Shown in pieces: positions 28,949 through 36,822 of a DNA stretch of 64,000 nt (position 1 is its first letter; every line of letters starts with the position of its first letter). This DNA is from Pandoraea communis. GTDB lineage: Bacteria > Pseudomonadota > Gammaproteobacteria > Burkholderiales > Burkholderiaceae. Below the pieces are notes generated by a model. That model saw only the letters and a list, made by a program, of their open reading frames with translations, ran no database searches and was not told the origin of the DNA. A program made the translations under genes and the position numbers. The DNA is taken from positions 370,209 through 434,208 of the forward strand of contig NZ_CABPSJ010000005.1 in assembly GCF_902459745.1 (NCBI RefSeq). Direction: 5' to 3'.

Positions 28949-29773
28949 ATGGATGCGCACACAGATGCGGCGAGTAAGCAGTCGGCCGGTACACTGACAG
29001 TCTTTCCCGTCCCCGCGTTCCAGGACAATTATCTCTGGGTCATCGATGACGGCAAAGATGCCGTCGTCGTCGACCCGGGCGACGCCGCCCCGGTGCTCGC
29101 CTATCTCGAATCGCGCGGCCTCACGCTGCGCGCCATCCTCGTCACGCACAAGCATGCCGACCACATTGGCGGCGTCGGCACGCTGCTCGAGCATTTCGAC
29201 GTCCCCGTGCACGGCCCGGCCCGTGAGGCCATCGCATGTGTCGATCATCCGCATGACGGTGGCGAGACGGTTCACATTGCAGCCCCGGCCATGACACTGG
29301 AAGTGATCGACGTGCCCGGCCACACGTTGGGCCATATCGCGTACTTCCTCGGCACCGGTGCAGGCGCACCGCGCCTGTTCTGCGGCGACACACTGTTCTC
29401 GTGCGGTTGCGGCCGCCTGTTCGAGGGCACGCCCGCGCAGATGCTCGCGTCGCTCGATGCGCTTGCGGCACTCCCGCCCGCCACGCTCGTGCACTGCGCT
29501 CACGAATACACCCTGTCGAACATTCGCTTCGCGCTGGCCGTCGATCCGGACAACGCGGCACTTGCCGCATGGCATCGGCAGGCAACGGCGCTTCGCGATG
29601 CCGGTCGCCCAACGCTGCCCACCACGCTCGCTCAGGAGCGGGAGACGAACCCTTTCCTGCGCAGCGACGCGCCGGCTGTCATCGCCGCCGCCGAAGCACA
29701 TGCCGGCCACGCAACGCCTTCCCGCGAGGCGGTATTTGCCACCGTGCGCCGTTGGAAAGATACCTTCCGCTAA
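28949..29773 (+). CDS. gloB: hydroxyacylglutathione hydrolase (glyoxalase II)
   Basis: 274 residues. It hydrolyses S-lactoylglutathione to lactate and glutathione, the second step of methylglyoxal detoxification. Metallo-beta-lactamase metal motif [10 protein letters not shown] (about 66-75), followed by [19 protein letters not shown] (about 124-135), [18 protein letters not shown] (about 145-162) and [15 protein letters not shown] (about 183-197), all typical of GloB. An N-terminal extension of about 12 residues precedes the conserved [16 protein letters not shown]. Its promoter must lie within or upstream of the start of the divergent methyltransferase gene. Confidence 0.95.
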   Translation: MDAHTDAASKQSAGTLTVFPVPAFQDNYLWVIDDGKDAVVVDPGDAAPVLAYLESRGLTLRAILVTHKHADHIGGVGTLLEHFDVPVHGPAREAIACVDHPHDGGETVHIAAPAMTLEVIDVPGHTLGHIAYFLGTGAGAPRLFCGDTLFSCGCGRLFEGTPAQMLASLDALAALPPATLVHCAHEYTLSNIRFALAVDPDNAALAAWHRQATALRDAGRPTLPTTLAQERETNPFLRSDAPAVIAAAEAHAGHATPSREAVFATVRRWKDTFR

Positions 29774-30115
29774 TCGGAGTGCTTCATGACCGGAGTGCGT
29801 CATGCTGTCAATAGCGTGACGCATCATGACTTCTGCTATGAGACGGACGTTGACATCTTCGTGCGCGCCTGCTCAACCCTGCCGGATCGCCTCGAATGCG
29901 AAGTTTCGGTACCGTTTCGATGGCATCGAGTACGCCGCTCAGATGTATCTCTTCGACCACATTGCTGGAAATTAAACTAAGGGATAACCCCCATTTTTGG
30001 GGCGTTTTGGCATAAATTTTGCAAAAAAATTAGGCAGAAAGGTTGACGCATCCGAAGGGTTTCCTTACCATCCATGCCAATTTCATGAAGATGTCACTCA
30101 ATTTGAGCCCGATCA
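29774..30115. other. intergenic region upstream of mltD
   Basis: About 340 bases. A 64-codon open frame at 29786-29980 has no ribosome binding site of note and no family match, so it is not called. The right half is AT-rich (CATAAATTTTGCAAAAAAAT at 30011-30030) and contains the promoter candidate at 30043-30071. Confidence 0.5.
30043..30071 (+). promoter_or_regulatory. sigma70-type promoter candidate for mltD
   Basis: TTGACG (30043-30048) and TACCAT (30066-30071) are separated by exactly 17 bases, close to consensus, and end 44 bases before the mltD ATG. Confidence 0.55.
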
Positions 30116-31795
30116 ATGCGACTTCTCGTTAGCTTGCTACTGACGCTGCTTCTTGCGGCTTGCGCCAGCACAGCGCCGACTACAGGTGCGTCGAATTCCA
30201 CCCCCGAAGCGCAGAGCAAGTCACCTCTCGCGTCGACCGCCAAAGGCAAGCAGCGAGTCTCCAGCGATCAAACCATCGATCTCGATAACGACTCGTTGAA
30301 CGATCTGGCCTACGGCACCGACGCCGATCTCTGGTCACGCATTCGTCATGGTTTCGCCATCCCCGATCTGGATACCGACCTCGCGCAGGACCGCACGCAG
30401 TGGTACGCACAGCGTCCTGAATACGTCGAGCGCATGATCCAGCGGTCGAACAAATATCTGTTCCACATCGTTGAAGAACTTGAGCGCCGTCACATGCCGA
30501 CGGAGCTGGCGTTGCTGCCGTTTGTGGAAAGTGCGTACAACCCGCAGGCGCTCTCGACGGCCAAGGCCGCCGGTATGTGGCAGTTCATTCCGAGCACGGG
30601 CAAGACGTACAACCTCAAGCAGAACATGTTCCAGGACGAGCGCCGCGACGTGCTCGCCTCGACGACCGCCGCGCTCGATTACCTCTCGAAGCTCTATGCG
30701 ATGTTCGGCGACTGGCACCTGGCGCTCGCTGCCTATAACTGGGGCGAGGGCAACGTGCAGCGCGCGATCGACCGCAATCAGGCGCAAGGTCTGCCCACCG
30801 ATTACCTGAGCCTGCGTATGCCGACCGAGACACGTTATTACGTGCCGAAGCTGCAGGCGATCAAGAACATCATTGCGCATCCGGACCTCTACAGCGTGAA
30901 GCTGCCCGAGATTCCGAATCACCCGTATTTCGTCAGCGTGACCACCAAGCGCGACATCGACGTGGCGCTCGCCGCGAAGCTGGCCGATCTGCCGCTCGAC
31001 GAATTCCATGCACTCAACCCGTCGTTCCGCAAGCCCGTGATTCTCGGCGCCGCGCAGCCGCAAATTCTGCTGCCGTTCGACAGCGCCGAAGTGTTCCAGC
31101 GCCGGTTGAAGGGCTACGACAAGCCGCTGTCGAGCTGGACGACGTACACGTCGGCTTCGCGTGAGCGTCCGGAAGATGTGGCGCTCAAGCTGGGCGTCGA
31201 CGCTGCCATCATCCGCTCGGTCAACAACATTGCACCGCGTATGCGTCTGAAGGCCGGCTCGACGCTGCTGGTGCCGCGTTCGAACGACATCGATCAGGAC
31301 ATCAGCGCGTCGGTGGCCAGCAACGCGGTGCTGGCGCTGGAGCCGGATCTTCCCGACACCCGCAAGGTCATGGTGCGTGCGCGCAAGCACGACACGCTCG
31401 CCAGCGTTGCCTCGCGCAGCGGTGTGAGTGTGGCGCAGATCAAGAGCTGGAACCGCCTGCGTCGCGATACGCTCACGTCGGGCCAACTGCTGGTGCTGCA
31501 TGTACCGGTCAAGGATGCCTCACGTGTGATGGCCGCTTCCGCCGCACCGGCGGCACCGGCAGCCAAGGAAGACGACGACGCACCGCGCACGCGCATGGTG
31601 CGTGGCAAGAACGGCAAGATGATTCGCGTGGTCGACCGCCGCCCGGCCGCCAGTCCGGCCAAGGCCGCCGTGGCCAGCAGCAAGACCGCCCCGGCAAAGG
31701 TCGCGTCGAAGGCGCCCGCGAAGGCCCAGGCAAAGACGGTGGCCAAGACGGCTGCCAAGGCGCCCGCGAAGGTCACCAAGACGGCGCAGCGCTAA
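30116..31795 (+). CDS. mltD: membrane-bound lytic murein transglycosylase D with LysM repeats
   Basis: 559 residues. The N-terminus (MRLLVSLLLTLLLAACAS) is a lipoprotein signal with lipobox LAAC, so the enzyme is anchored in a membrane facing the periplasm. The SLT domain has the catalytic Glu in LLPFVESAYNPQALS (about 141) and AAGMWQFIPSTGKTYNL (about 156-172). Two LysM-type repeats follow (SRERPEDVALKLGVDAAIIR; RKHDTLASVASRSGVSVAQI, then KSWNRL). The last ~70 residues are an Ala/Lys/Pro repeat tail (KAPAKAQAKTVAKTAAKAPA), a cationic low-complexity extension that could bind cell wall or DNA. Confidence 0.94.
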   Translation: MRLLVSLLLTLLLAACASTAPTTGASNSTPEAQSKSPLASTAKGKQRVSSDQTIDLDNDSLNDLAYGTDADLWSRIRHGFAIPDLDTDLAQDRTQWYAQRPEYVERMIQRSNKYLFHIVEELERRHMPTELALLPFVESAYNPQALSTAKAAGMWQFIPSTGKTYNLKQNMFQDERRDVLASTTAALDYLSKLYAMFGDWHLALAAYNWGEGNVQRAIDRNQAQGLPTDYLSLRMPTETRYYVPKLQAIKNIIAHPDLYSVKLPEIPNHPYFVSVTTKRDIDVALAAKLADLPLDEFHALNPSFRKPVILGAAQPQILLPFDSAEVFQRRLKGYDKPLSSWTTYTSASRERPEDVALKLGVDAAIIRSVNNIAPRMRLKAGSTLLVPRSNDIDQDISASVASNAVLALEPDLPDTRKVMVRARKHDTLASVASRSGVSVAQIKSWNRLRRDTLTSGQLLVLHVPVKDASRVMAASAAPAAPAAKEDDDAPRTRMVRGKNGKMIRVVDRRPAASPAKAAVASSKTAPAKVASKAPAKAQAKTVAKTAAKAPAKVTKTAQR

Positions 31796-31846
31796 GCGCC
31801 AGTCTTCTCCGGTTCACCCGGCGATCATCGCATCGCCGGCGTCAAA

Positions 31847-31883
31847 CAAAACGCCCGTGAGGATCTCCCTCACGGGCGTTTTG
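31847..31883. terminator. intrinsic terminator after mltD
   Basis: Perfect 16-base stem CAAAACGCCCGTGAGG (31847-31862) with its complement at 31868-31883, a 5-base loop, and TTTTG at the end. It isolates mltD from the RiPP-like genes. Confidence 0.9.
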
Positions 31884-32025
31884 TATTTGCGGCCGGGAAT
31901 GTCTCCCGCGTCTCTGGGCCCGCTTCACACCTGCTTCGGAAAATTCCCATGAATAGACCGGCTCTCGCTTCCTATGATGAAGACGCGGATAGATCCGTTC
32001 GTACTCACTCAAAAAGGAATCCTAA

Positions 32026-32208
32026 ATGAAGGGTCAAATGGGAACCACGAAGGCAGTGACCGAACTTGATGTGCTGTCCTCGGTGGACGCCACCCATGCT
32101 ATGCGCGGTGTTCCTGGCAATGGCGCTGGTGGCATCGCGGTCCCGCCGCGCAGTTTCTCGCCGATTTGTATTCCGCCGTTGCCGGTGGCCACTGGGGGTA
32201 ACGCCTGA
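32026..32208 (+). CDS. candidate RiPP precursor peptide (lasso-like cassette)
   Basis: 60 residues. ATG 32026 has a good AAAGGAA site 6-7 bases upstream, the gene directly precedes two lasso-biosynthesis-like genes, and the next start (32210) follows its stop by one base, so translation is coupled. The N-terminal half (TKAVTELDVLSSVDATHAM) looks like a leader: acidic, with Thr in the -2-like position of ATH, as in proteobacterial lasso precursors. The C-terminal half (GVPGNGAGGIAVPPRS, then FSPICIPPLPVATGG) is rich in Gly, Pro and hydrophobic residues, with one Cys and no Asp or Glu, so a normal lasso ring cannot form. Confidence 0.55.
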   Translation: MKGQMGTTKAVTELDVLSSVDATHAMRGVPGNGAGGIAVPPRSFSPICIPPLPVATGGNA

Positions 32209-32209
32209 G

Positions 32210-32503
32210 GTGACGGATTCGATGCGAATCGGAGCCAACTCGTGTGCGAACGCGCTGGTTTTCCGTCATCTGGCGCTCGATGTGCACGTCGTGGGTATCG
32301 ATGGGCATATGGTGGTGCACAAGCTCTCCCGCGATCGCCACTTGAATCTCTCATACGACCATTCACAAGCGCTACGCCGTTTGATCGGCGTTCAGCGTCA
32401 GCCGTTTTACGCCAACGCGTGGGCCGTGGCGCAGGGACACATCGTCGGTGACGATCCGCCGCGCCGAGAGCAACTCGCCGTGATCTTCGAGACACCCGCC
32501 TGA
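32210..32503 (+). CDS. short lasso B-like (transglutaminase-fold protease) protein, possibly defective
   Basis: 97 residues from GTG 32210, one base after the precursor stop; the frame is also open upstream to 32066 but there it overlaps the precursor. The C-terminal part LRRLIGVQRQPFYANAWAVA, then GHIVGDDP (about 56-83), matches the end of lasso B2/transglutaminase-like proteases (family pattern: IGV-x-PF-x-AHAWV-x-x-G-x-V-x-D). The catalytic His position is Asn69. Normal B proteins are longer; the N-terminal half here (HVVGIDGHMVVHKLSRDRHL) looks more like a PqqD-type B1 recognition part, so an internal deletion may have removed the Cys region. C12 is the only cysteine. Confidence 0.5.
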   Translation: MTDSMRIGANSCANALVFRHLALDVHVVGIDGHMVVHKLSRDRHLNLSYDHSQALRRLIGVQRQPFYANAWAVAQGHIVGDDPPRREQLAVIFETPA

Positions 32504-32568
32504 GCCGAGGTGGAGCGCGGTGAGCCGCGGCAAGTTGGCGTTACGACTCAATTCAAACGGAGCCCGCA

Positions 32569-34347
32569 ATGAGAATTGCCCGCCTGAGACCTGGGCCGGC
32601 CGAGCGGCACGTGCCGTTGCCCGGAGCCGTCGTACTGCGTGCCCTGGATGGCCAGCCCGCAGCCCGCATTTGTCCTGAACCGAGCGGTGAGCGCCAGCAC
32701 ACGAGTGGCCAGAGCGAGTTGCTGGCCTGGTATGTGAGCGGCCACGTGTTCCGCAAGGAGGATGGTCAGGAAGTGGCGCCGGGGCTCGAACTGGCCCGCA
32801 CGGCGATCGAATCGCCGGAGCGTTTCGTCGAGCAGTTCTGGGGGCATTACCGGGTCATCGTGCACGACCGCTGGTGCGCGACGACGCTCGTTCTGTGCGA
32901 CCCATGTGGCCACTGTCCGACGTATTACCGCTTTTGCCGAGACGGGGCGGTGCATGTCGCCGCGAACCCGGCTTCGATTGCCGACGCCCGCCCGGCGTTC
33001 AATAGCGACGCACTCAAGTCCTTTCTCGTTCATGGCGACATTGGTGGCGTGCAGTGTGCGCTGCACGACGTGGAACGTCTGCCGCTGGGACATGCGCTGT
33101 GGATTCCCGAGCGCGGCGCGCCGAAGACCCGTGTCGTGTGGTGGCCGTCGTGGCAACAGCGCGGCGACGCGAATGGGGCCGGCGAAGTGGCGTCTGGCGA
33201 GGGGGTGCTGGGACTGTTGCGCCGATCGGCAGAGCGGTGCCTCGGAGACAAGCCCGCCGTGCTTGAGCTGTCGGGCGGCGTCGAGTCGACATCGCTCGCA
33301 TTGGCGCTTGCCGAGTCGGGGCGTGCCGGCAACTGCACTGCGGTGAATCATCGTGATCCGGCATTGCCATCGAGCGACAGGTCGCATCATGCGGACAACG
33401 TCGCGCGGCATGTGCGTATGGCGTTCGAGCGTTTCGATATCGAACATGGCGCGTTTTCTCCGCCTGCGACGATCCCGCGTCTGGCGCGTCCTGCGCTGCA
33501 TGTGTGCATGCTCGCGCAGCTCGACGCCCTGCGCGAACGGCTGACGTCTTACCGCGACCACCGGCTCGTCAACGGGCATGGCGGCAACGCCATCTTCCTC
33601 GCCTCGCCACCTGATGGCGCGCTTCTCGATGCTTTTGCCGACGGTCAGTGGCGGCGAGGATTCGGTGCGTGGCGAGATCTGGCGGTGATGCAGCGCTTGC
33701 CGCTATGGTGGGTGTTGCAGCGCGCCTTCGTGCAGTTGCGGCAGTGTCACGCCGATCCCCTGGCGGCACAGGCGAGCGATCTGCTTACGGCAGCGGCCTG
33801 CGATGGTCTGGCCGAGGGCACTGAGCCGCTCGCTCAGGCGTGGCTCGCGCAATGGCCGCTTCGGATACGCCCAGGCAAGCGCGTGCAGATTCTGCGCACG
33901 CTGGGTAACCTTCGCGACATCGAGGTGCACCCGTCGCTGGCTGCGAGCGGCACGGTGTTTCCGTTCCTGACGCAGCCGGTCATCGAAGCGGGTTTCGCCA
34001 TGCCGACGTACCGCCTTTTCAATGCGATCTACAACCGGCTGCCGTTGCGCCGCGCGGCCTATCTTGCAAGCGGCCTGCCGAATCTCTGGCAGCGCGACAA
34101 GGGGATGACGACGGGCATCGTGGAGGCGGGCGTGGCGGCCAACCTCCAGCATGTGGAAGAGGTGTGTCTGGAGGGCTACTGTGCGGCGTCGGGATGGATC
34201 GACCGCGACGCATGCCGGCGGGCCATCGGCCGCATTGCGCATCACCATCTCGAATCGACGGCGACGATCCGGCGCTTGTATGCCGTAGAGATGTTCGTGC
34301 GCGGCTGGCGGGAGGATGCAGGCCAGCATCGGGCGGCACCGGCATGA
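32569..34347 (+). CDS. asparagine synthetase-like lasso peptide cyclase (C protein) homologue
   Basis: 592 residues, full length for lasso C proteins; GGAG precedes ATG 32569. The N-terminal half is an AsnB-like Ntn fold without the glutaminase Cys2 (EQFWGHYRVIVHD; DPCGHCPTYYRF; AANPAS). The C-terminal synthetase half has LELSGGVESTSLALAL (235-240 SGGVES, normally SGGxDS), NGHGGNAIFLASPP (335-348, normally GHGGD), FPFLTQPVIEAGFAMPTYRL and LPNLWQRDKGMTTG. It would adenylate a carboxylate and form an amide in a precursor peptide. Two ATP-site Asp are replaced (E239, N340), so activity is uncertain. Confidence 0.75.
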   Translation: MRIARLRPGPAERHVPLPGAVVLRALDGQPAARICPEPSGERQHTSGQSELLAWYVSGHVFRKEDGQEVAPGLELARTAIESPERFVEQFWGHYRVIVHDRWCATTLVLCDPCGHCPTYYRFCRDGAVHVAANPASIADARPAFNSDALKSFLVHGDIGGVQCALHDVERLPLGHALWIPERGAPKTRVVWWPSWQQRGDANGAGEVASGEGVLGLLRRSAERCLGDKPAVLELSGGVESTSLALALAESGRAGNCTAVNHRDPALPSSDRSHHADNVARHVRMAFERFDIEHGAFSPPATIPRLARPALHVCMLAQLDALRERLTSYRDHRLVNGHGGNAIFLASPPDGALLDAFADGQWRRGFGAWRDLAVMQRLPLWWVLQRAFVQLRQCHADPLAAQASDLLTAAACDGLAEGTEPLAQAWLAQWPLRIRPGKRVQILRTLGNLRDIEVHPSLAASGTVFPFLTQPVIEAGFAMPTYRLFNAIYNRLPLRRAAYLASGLPNLWQRDKGMTTGIVEAGVAANLQHVEEVCLEGYCAASGWIDRDACRRAIGRIAHHHLESTATIRRLYAVEMFVRGWREDAGQHRAAPA

Positions 34348-34672
34348 CGTGTCGGACGGGCAGGCCGACAACACAACAACGCGGCAACATCGCCGACCCG
34401 GCCTGACGCCATGTCCGTGTAATCCCCTAGGGTTTCGCGGGCAGGGCGAGGTCGCCCGGTAAGCCTTCCGTAAGCGTCAACGCGCACACTGAACGCGAGG
34501 CACGTCACCCGTGCCTGACGATTTCATTGCACCGAAACGCATTGCCGTTCGATGGCGATGCGCGACCGACTCCGCCGGCCCGATCCGGCGCCGCGCCAGC
34601 TCCGTTTCGCCCCGGCACCGCCGGTATGGCATGACGGGCGCGCGAGCCAATTCATATATGCAAGGAGACAAT
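34348..34672. other. intergenic region upstream of prpE
   Basis: About 325 bases. It contains short hairpins GGGCG/CGCCC (34444-34457) and AGGCACG/CGTGCCT (34498-34516). An upstream in-frame extension of prpE (from 34511) is open but lacks the conserved PrpE start. No transporter or further RiPP gene is present. Confidence 0.45.
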
Positions 34673-36574
34673 ATGACTTCGTATGCGTCGTTTCACGCCC
34701 GCTCGATTACCCCCGATTCGCGCGCGGCCTTCTGGGAGGAGCAGGCCCGGCTGATCGATTGGGAGACACCTTTTACGCAGGTGCTCGACTATGACAAGCC
34801 GCCGTTTGCCCGCTGGTTCGTCGGTGGTCGAACGAATCTGTGCCACAACGCCGTCGACCGCCACCTTCCGTCGCGCGGCACGCAAAACGCACTGATCTGG
34901 GTGTCGACGGAGACCGAACAGGAACGTGTCTACACGTACGACGAACTGGCCGCGGAAGTCAATCGCATGGCAGCGTCGTTGCAATCGCTGGGCGTTGCGC
35001 GTGGCGAGCGGGTGCTGATCTACATGCCGATGGTGCCTGAGGCGTTGTTCGCGATGCTCGCGTGTACGCGTCTGGGCGCAATCCACTCGGTGGTGTTTGG
35101 CGGCTTCGCGTCCGTCAATCTGGCGACCCGCATCGACGACGCGCGACCGAAAGTCATTGTCTCGGCCGACGCCGGTTCGCGCAATGGCAAGGTCGTTCCG
35201 TACAAGCCGTTGCTCGACGAAGGCATCACGCTTGCGCAGCACAAACCGTCGAGCGTGTTGCTCGTCGACCGGGGGTTGGCACCGATGACGCGTGTGGAAG
35301 GCCGCGATGTCGACTACGCGTCATTGCGCGAACAACACCTCGATGCCTTGGTGCCATGCGAATGGCTTGAGTCGAGTGAGCCGTCCTACGTGCTCTACAC
35401 GTCTGGCACGACGGGCAAACCGAAAGGGGTGCAACGCGATACCGGCGGATATGCGGTGGCGCTGGCGGCGTCGATGCAGCATATTTTCTGCGTGAAACCG
35501 GGCGACACGATGTTCTGCGCGTCGGACATCGGTTGGGTGGTCGGACACAGCTACATCGTGTACGCGCCGTTGCTCGCGGGCATTGCCACCGTGATGTACG
35601 AGGGCACGCCGATCCGTCCCGATGGCGGGATCTGGTGGCGCATTGTCGAGAAATACAAGGTAACGCAGCTTTTCACCGCCCCGACGGCGATTCGTGTGCT
35701 TAAGAAGCAGGATCCGGCGTACCTGACGCAATACGACCTGTCGTCGCTGCGGCTGATTTTCCTCGCAGGCGAGCCGCTCGACGAGCCGACGGCGCGCTGG
35801 CTCACCGAGGGCGTAGGCAAGCCGGTCGTCGACAACTATTGGCAGACCGAGACCGGTTGGCCGATCCTCGGCATGACGCGTGGCGTCGAAGTCTTGCCGG
35901 GCAAGCTCGGATCGCCGGGCAAGCCGGTGTACGGCTACGATGTGAAGCTTGTTGACGAGGTGACGGGAGAGGACTGCGGCCCGAACCAGAAGGGCGTGCT
36001 GGCCATCGAAGGGCCGCTGCCACCCGGGTGCATGAGCACGGTGTGGGGCGACGATGCCCGCTTCGTCAAAACCTATTGGCAGACGGTGCCGGGCCGCATG
36101 CTGTACTCCAGCTTCGACTGGGGGCTGCGCGACGAGGATGGGTATTACTTCATTCTTGGCCGCACCGATGACGTCATCAACGTCGCGGGTCACCGGCTGG
36201 GTTCGCGTGAGATCGAGGAGAGCATTGCAAGTCATCCCGCCGTGGCGGAAGTGGCGGTCATCGGTGCCCAGGATGCGCTCAAGGGGCAAGTGGCGATCGC
36301 ATTTGCAGTGTTGCGTCAGCCGGAACTGGCCGCGACGCCCGAGGCGCGTCTGGCGCTGGAAGGCGATGTCATGAAGACGGTCGACAAGCAATTGGGCGCG
36401 GTAGCGCGTCCGGCGCGAGTATTCTTCGTGACCACGCTGCCCAAGACGCGCTCCGGCAAACTGCTGCGCCGTGCGATTCAGGCGATATGCGAGGGCCGCG
36501 AGACGGGCGATCTGATCACGCTGGAGGACCCGGTGGCGCTGGAGCAGGTGCGCGATGCCGTGAAGGGCGTGTAG
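34673..36574 (+). CDS. prpE: propionate--CoA ligase (PrpE family)
   Basis: 633 residues from ATG 34673, with AAGGAG 5 bases upstream. An acyl-AMP-forming synthetase: N-terminal FWEEQARLIDWETPFTQVLD and CHNAVDRHL typical of acetyl/propionyl-CoA synthetases, P-loop YVLYTSGTTGKPKGVQRDTG (about 238-257), DNYWQTETGWPI (about 393-404), DVINVAGHRLGSREIE (about 500-515) and the catalytic C-terminal lysine in LPKTRSGKLLRR. The tryptophan-containing QTETGWP segment is as in PrpE/Acs. It activates propionate (and other short acids) for the methylcitrate pathway. No other prp genes are in the window. Confidence 0.9.
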   Translation: MTSYASFHARSITPDSRAAFWEEQARLIDWETPFTQVLDYDKPPFARWFVGGRTNLCHNAVDRHLPSRGTQNALIWVSTETEQERVYTYDELAAEVNRMAASLQSLGVARGERVLIYMPMVPEALFAMLACTRLGAIHSVVFGGFASVNLATRIDDARPKVIVSADAGSRNGKVVPYKPLLDEGITLAQHKPSSVLLVDRGLAPMTRVEGRDVDYASLREQHLDALVPCEWLESSEPSYVLYTSGTTGKPKGVQRDTGGYAVALAASMQHIFCVKPGDTMFCASDIGWVVGHSYIVYAPLLAGIATVMYEGTPIRPDGGIWWRIVEKYKVTQLFTAPTAIRVLKKQDPAYLTQYDLSSLRLIFLAGEPLDEPTARWLTEGVGKPVVDNYWQTETGWPILGMTRGVEVLPGKLGSPGKPVYGYDVKLVDEVTGEDCGPNQKGVLAIEGPLPPGCMSTVWGDDARFVKTYWQTVPGRMLYSSFDWGLRDEDGYYFILGRTDDVINVAGHRLGSREIEESIASHPAVAEVAVIGAQDALKGQVAIAFAVLRQPELAATPEARLALEGDVMKTVDKQLGAVARPARVFFVTTLPKTRSGKLLRRAIQAICEGRETGDLITLEDPVALEQVRDAVKGV

Positions 36575-36626
36575 CTGGCCGAGGGCTTCGGGAGCGGAGC
36601 CTTCGATGACGATGACGGAAAGCAAG

Positions 36627-36663
36627 ACTGCGGCGCATCCGATTTTTCGGACTGCGCCGCAGT
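36627..36663 (+). terminator. stem-loop after prpE, possible terminator
   Basis: ACTGCGGCGCA-TCCGA (36627-36642) pairs with TCGGA-C-TGCGCCGCAGT (36647-36663), one bulge, TTTT loop. There is no clear T-run after it, so termination may be weak. Confidence 0.5.
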
Positions 36664-36822
36664 GCATTTAGACGGCGGATATGATTCGATATCGGTAATC
36701 GACGTTGCATTACGACATGCGGTCGACCATCGCCGGTATGATCTCGCGAGACGTCTGCGGGACAGGCGACTGTTTTATCCGCGGCGGGCGTGCGTGCCCA
36801 TGACCGTTCATTACTCATCGAC

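Noticed and set aside
29786-29980. 64-codon small ORF between gloB and mltD
   Set aside because: No convincing ribosome site or conserved feature; lies in a promoter-like AT-rich region.
30335-31501. 388-codon minus-strand frame over mltD
   Set aside because: Antisense shadow with no recognisable domain.
32026-32208. precursor as a double-glycine bacteriocin
   Set aside because: The GG in NGAGG lies after a leader-like ELDVLSS, but there is no peptidase-containing ABC transporter nearby, and the neighbouring genes are lasso-like.
34348-34672. riboswitch upstream of prpE
   Set aside because: Small hairpins are present but match no known riboswitch consensus that I can recall.
35321-36667. 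448-codon minus-strand frame over prpE
   Set aside because: Shadow of the adenylate-forming ligase gene; composition typical of antisense reading.
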